Below the pieces are notes generated by a model that had not been told where the DNA came from, ran no database searches, and saw nothing but the letters and a program-made list of their open reading frames with translations. Shown one piece after another: positions 61,297 through 64,000 of a stretch of 64,000 nucleotides of DNA. Positions within the stretch are counted from its first letter, which is position 1; the number at the start of each line of letters is the position of its first letter. Both the position numbers and the translations under genes were made by a program. The stretch comes from Microbaculum marinum (GTDB lineage Bacteria; Pseudomonadota; Alphaproteobacteria; Rhizobiales; Tepidamorphaceae), in the NCBI RefSeq assembly GCF_042646165.1, contig NZ_JBHRTC010000003.1; one strand, written 5' to 3'.

Positions 61297-62430
61297 ATGC
61301 AGGCGAAGATTGAATCGATCGATGCGGGCGCCGAGCTACTGACCGTCGACTGGGCAGGCGGCGGCAGCGACCACTATCCGTGGACCTGGCTGCGCGACCA
61401 TGGCGAAGACGAGGCGAGCCTCGATCCCGGCACCCTGCAGCGCCGCGTCGACACCTTTGCGATCGACCCGGGACTCCGCGGCATCGACGTGCAGGTTGCC
61501 GGCAACGGCGAGGCGCTGACGGTCGCCTGGTCCGACAACAGTCCGGCGACGACGCTGTCGGCTGCGCGCCTGGCCGAATGTGCGGGCCGCCTTCCCGAAG
61601 AGGGCACGCTGTCCCCCGATCACCCGAGGCTCTACTGGGCGGCGGGTTCGCTGCCCGACCCGGTGCCGAACGTGGCCTTCGAGGCGGTCAGGTCCGGAGA
61701 TAGCGGACTCGGGGCCTGGCTCCGCAACATTCATGTCTACGGGTTCTCCGTCGTCACCGGCGTTCCGGCGACCGACGAGGGAACCGTCGAACTGGCGACC
61801 CGGCTCGCGCCTGCCAAACAGACGATCTTCGGCGATTTCTGGCGCCTGTCGGCCGAGCTCGCCGACCATGGCGACACCGCCTATTCGACGCAGTATCTCG
61901 ATCCGCACACCGACTCGACCTACTATCACGACGCCCCCGGCCTGCAGATGTTCAACTGCCTCGAGTTCGACGGCAAGGGCGGCGAGAGCGTCCTTGTCGA
62001 CGCCTTCGCGATCGCCCGGGCAATGCACGAAGAGACGCCGGAGCACTACGAGACCCTGTCGCGCGTGGTCGTGCCGGGCCGCTATCTGGAGCCCGGCGTG
62101 CACCTGCGCGCCGAGCGGCCGCCGTTCCGGCACGACCGGGAGGGCAATCTCGTTCAGGTCACCTTCAACAACTACGACCGGGCACCGTTCCTGCTGCCGG
62201 CCGACGAGATGGCCGCCTTCTATGCAGCCTACGGCGAGTTCCACCGCCGCGCCTCCGACCAGGACAACTGGCTGAAGATTCCGCTGAGGCCCGGGATGAC
62301 GCTGATATTCGACAACTGGCGGTGCCTGCACGGACGCATGGGCTACGTCGGCAAGCGCGTGTTCTACGGCTGCTATCACGACCGGGCCGACTACGAAAGC
62401 AGGCTTCGCACGGTGGGAGCCGCAGCCTGA
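61297..62430 (+). CDS. gamma-butyrobetaine/trimethyllysine hydroxylase-like Fe(II)/2-oxoglutarate dioxygenase
   Basis: 377-residue TauD/TfdA-superfamily dioxygenase. The N-terminal DUF971-like domain has YPWTWLRDHGEDEASLDP, where the Cys residues that bind zinc in human BBOX1 are replaced, so the zinc site is lost. Iron ligands are H204 and D206 (DPHTDSTYYHD) and distal H345 (DNWRCLHGRMGY). R347 would hold 2-oxoglutarate. The likely reaction is hydroxylation of a quaternary-ammonium or N-methylated substrate. It heads an operon with a dimethylargininase 13 bp downstream. Substrate is not certain. Confidence 0.85.
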   Translation: MQAKIESIDAGAELLTVDWAGGGSDHYPWTWLRDHGEDEASLDPGTLQRRVDTFAIDPGLRGIDVQVAGNGEALTVAWSDNSPATTLSAARLAECAGRLPEEGTLSPDHPRLYWAAGSLPDPVPNVAFEAVRSGDSGLGAWLRNIHVYGFSVVTGVPATDEGTVELATRLAPAKQTIFGDFWRLSAELADHGDTAYSTQYLDPHTDSTYYHDAPGLQMFNCLEFDGKGGESVLVDAFAIARAMHEETPEHYETLSRVVVPGRYLEPGVHLRAERPPFRHDREGNLVQVTFNNYDRAPFLLPADEMAAFYAAYGEFHRRASDQDNWLKIPLRPGMTLIFDNWRCLHGRMGYVGKRVFYGCYHDRADYESRLRTVGAAA

Positions 62431-62443
62431 GAGGAGGGGCCTG

Positions 62444-63235
62444 ATGGCATATTCCGACCGCCCGGTGTGGCGGTTCGAGAACGCGATCGTACGCGAACCT
62501 TCGGCGAGCGCCGTGGACGGCCTGAGGGCCGTCGACCGCGGCGCCCCATCCATCGACGCCCTGAGGGCCGAACATCGCGCCTATGTCGACGCGCTCACGG
62601 CGGCCGGGGTCACGGTCGACATACTGCCGCCGCTCGAGGACTTCCCCGACTCCATGTTCGTGGAGGATCCGGCGCTCGTCTTCCCCGACTGCGCCATTGC
62701 GCTTCGGCCCGGCGCGCCATCGCGGCTCGGCGAGACCGCCCGGATCGAGCCCGTCCTGAAGGCGCGCTTTCCCTCCTTCCACACCCTGCCATGCCTCGGC
62801 TACGTCGACGGCGGCGACATCCTGGTCACTCCGCACCGCGTCTATATCGGCCTGTCGGCGCGCACCGATCGCACCGGCGCCGGCGCGCTCGCCTCCATCC
62901 TGGCCGATACCGGCCGCGCAGCGAAGATCGTCGCGACGCCGCCGGGGATCCTGCATCTCAAGACCGCCTGCTCGCTGCTCGACGGCGAGACGGTGCTCGC
63001 CACCAGGGCGATGCGCGACGCCGGACTGTTCGAGGACATGGAGACGATCCTCGTCGCGGAGGGCGAAGAGGCCGCCGCCAATGCGTTGCGCGTCAACGAC
63101 GTCGTACTGCTGGGCAGCGCCTTCGCGCAGACCCGCTCCCGACTGGAGGAGGCGGGCTTCGATGTCGTCGGCGTCCCGGTGGAGGAAGTCGGCAAGCTCG
63201 ATGCGGGACTGTCCTGCATGTCGCTGAGATGGTGA
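62444..63235 (+). CDS. dimethylarginine dimethylaminohydrolase-like protein
   Basis: 263-residue guanidino-modifying enzyme. AGGAGGGG precedes the ATG. The catalytic Cys258 lies in GLSCMSLRW at the very C-terminus, and His171 in ILHLKTACSLL. The N-terminal substrate region contains LEDFPDSMFVEDPALVF. These match DDAH, which hydrolyses asymmetric dimethylarginine or monomethylarginine to citrulline plus methylated amine. Close relatives act on other guanidino compounds. The coupling with a betaine-type dioxygenase is unusual and suggests one pathway for methylated amines or amino acids. Confidence 0.9.
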   Translation: MAYSDRPVWRFENAIVREPSASAVDGLRAVDRGAPSIDALRAEHRAYVDALTAAGVTVDILPPLEDFPDSMFVEDPALVFPDCAIALRPGAPSRLGETARIEPVLKARFPSFHTLPCLGYVDGGDILVTPHRVYIGLSARTDRTGAGALASILADTGRAAKIVATPPGILHLKTACSLLDGETVLATRAMRDAGLFEDMETILVAEGEEAAANALRVNDVVLLGSAFAQTRSRLEEAGFDVVGVPVEEVGKLDAGLSCMSLRW

Positions 63236-63356
63236 AGTCTGGCCCAGGAGTGAGGGGCAGGCGAACAGACGGGATGACAGCAACACGGAGGACATGCAAA
63301 AGTCTCTACACGAGAAGGCCGGAACGGCCTGAAACTGGCAGAAACAGAGGGACAAG

Positions 63357-64000
63357 ATGAACAAGCAACCAGTATTTCTCGCCGCCGCGCTCGCCGGCGT
63401 TCTGGCCCTGGCCCCGGTGCTGACGACCGGCGCAACGGCAGGCGAGACGCTCGACCGGGTCATGTCCAACAAGAAGCTGGTCATGTCCTCGGACGCGGCC
63501 TACCCGCCCCAGTCCTTCCTCAACGACAGCAACGAGATGGACGGCTTCGACGTCGAGGTCGGCCGGGAGATCGCCAAGCGTCTCGGCGCCGAACTGGAAA
63601 TCATCACGCCGGCCTGGGAAGTCATCACCGCGGGCAACTGGAACGGACGCTGGGACCTCTCCGTCGGGTCGATGACCCCGACGAAGGCCCGCGCCGAGGT
63701 GCTCGACTTCCCGGCGGTCTATTACTACACGCCGGCCTCCTTCGCGGTGCACTCCGACAGCTCCGCCTCCAGCCTCTCGGATCTCAACGGCAAGACGATC
63801 GGCGTCTGTGGCGGCTGCACCTACGAGGCCTACCTGAACAAGAACCTGGTGATTGACGCGGAAGGCACGCCCGCCTTCGAATATCAGGTCGAGCCCGGCG
63901 ACATCCGCTCCTACGAGACCGACACCAACGTCTTCGACGACCTGAAGCTCGGCGACGGCGCCCGTCTCGATGCCGTGCTGTCCGCCGAACCGACCATCCG
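63357..64000 (+). CDS. amino-acid-type ABC transporter binding protein (partial, runs off window)
   Basis: The first 214 codons of a periplasmic binding protein of the polar-amino-acid (SBP_bac_3) family. GAGGGA precedes the ATG. The signal peptide covers about residues 1-28 (AALAGVLALAPVLTTGATAG). The mature part begins LVMSSDAAYPPQSFLND and has EMDGFDVEVGREIAKRLGAE and NGKTIGVCGGCTYEAYL. It follows the dimethylargininase by 121 bp in the same direction, so it is probably the import component for the same substrate. Permease and ATPase genes are expected beyond the window. Confidence 0.87.
   Translation, partial: MNKQPVFLAAALAGVLALAPVLTTGATAGETLDRVMSNKKLVMSSDAAYPPQSFLNDSNEMDGFDVEVGREIAKRLGAELEIITPAWEVITAGNWNGRWDLSVGSMTPTKARAEVLDFPAVYYYTPASFAVHSDSSASSLSDLNGKTIGVCGGCTYEAYLNKNLVIDAEGTPAFEYQVEPGDIRSYETDTNVFDDLKLGDGARLDAVLSAEPTI

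Overview
This is a GC-rich chromosomal window from an alphaproteobacterium, most likely of the order Hyphomicrobiales (Rhizobiales). The evidence is the hemC-hemD-Mic60-hemY block, the DUF1674-htpX-rsmB-heparinase-purH block, tsaD-gpsA-EVE, and the palindromic intergenic repeats typical of that order. Genus cannot be told from the sequence. No phage, transposase, integrase, CRISPR array or rRNA was seen. Two runs of N (37783-37805 and 41091-41118) interrupt gpsA and the Mic60-like gene.

Layout. 0.2-5.4 kb: iorA and iorB (indolepyruvate ferredoxin oxidoreductase) on the minus strand, separated by five palindromic repeats, with a divergent MarR regulator and a 27-bp tandem repeat before iorA. 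5.4-14.2 kb: a secreted YVTN beta-propeller/DUF305 pair, then divergent tamA-tamB for outer-membrane assembly. 14.3-18.4 kb: a PotABCD-type polyamine ABC importer ending in a strong hairpin. 18.5-20.3 kb: an ArsR repressor with two thioredoxin-like DUF899 proteins. 20.4-24.7 kb: a nitrilase-family amidase, a SAM methyltransferase, an acetylpolyamine amidohydrolase-like deacetylase and a secreted or anchored dienelactone hydrolase. 24.8-31.3 kb: housekeeping genes purH, heparinase-like, rsmB, htpX and an SDHAF4-type assembly factor. 31.6-36.8 kb: a 23-residue membrane peptide, acs, DUF1761, a protein methyltransferase, EVE and LysR. 36.9-45.1 kb: gpsA, tsaD, hemC, hemD, Mic60-like, HemY-like. 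A tRNA-Thr(CGT) lies at 45.2 kb.

45.4-64 kb is the catabolic part. A styrene/indole-monooxygenase-type operon (SDR, StyA-like oxygenase, StyB-like flavin reductase) faces an AraC regulator. Next come two convergent operons: TetR, enoyl-CoA hydratase, acyl-CoA ligase, two hot-dog proteins and DUF4396 on the plus strand; and a branched-chain-type ABC importer plus an alpha/beta hydrolase on the minus strand. A 23-bp sequence identical at 20 positions lies at the promoters of both, so they look like one uptake-and-degradation regulon. At the right edge a BetI-like TetR regulator, with a perfect operator palindrome, faces a gamma-butyrobetaine-hydroxylase-like dioxygenase, a dimethylarginine dimethylaminohydrolase and the start of an amino-acid-type binding protein. 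This is a candidate pathway for an N-methylated amino acid or betaine.

Most of the window is ordinary bacterial chromosome. The two catabolic regulons between 49 and 64 kb are the best candidates for undescribed biology.
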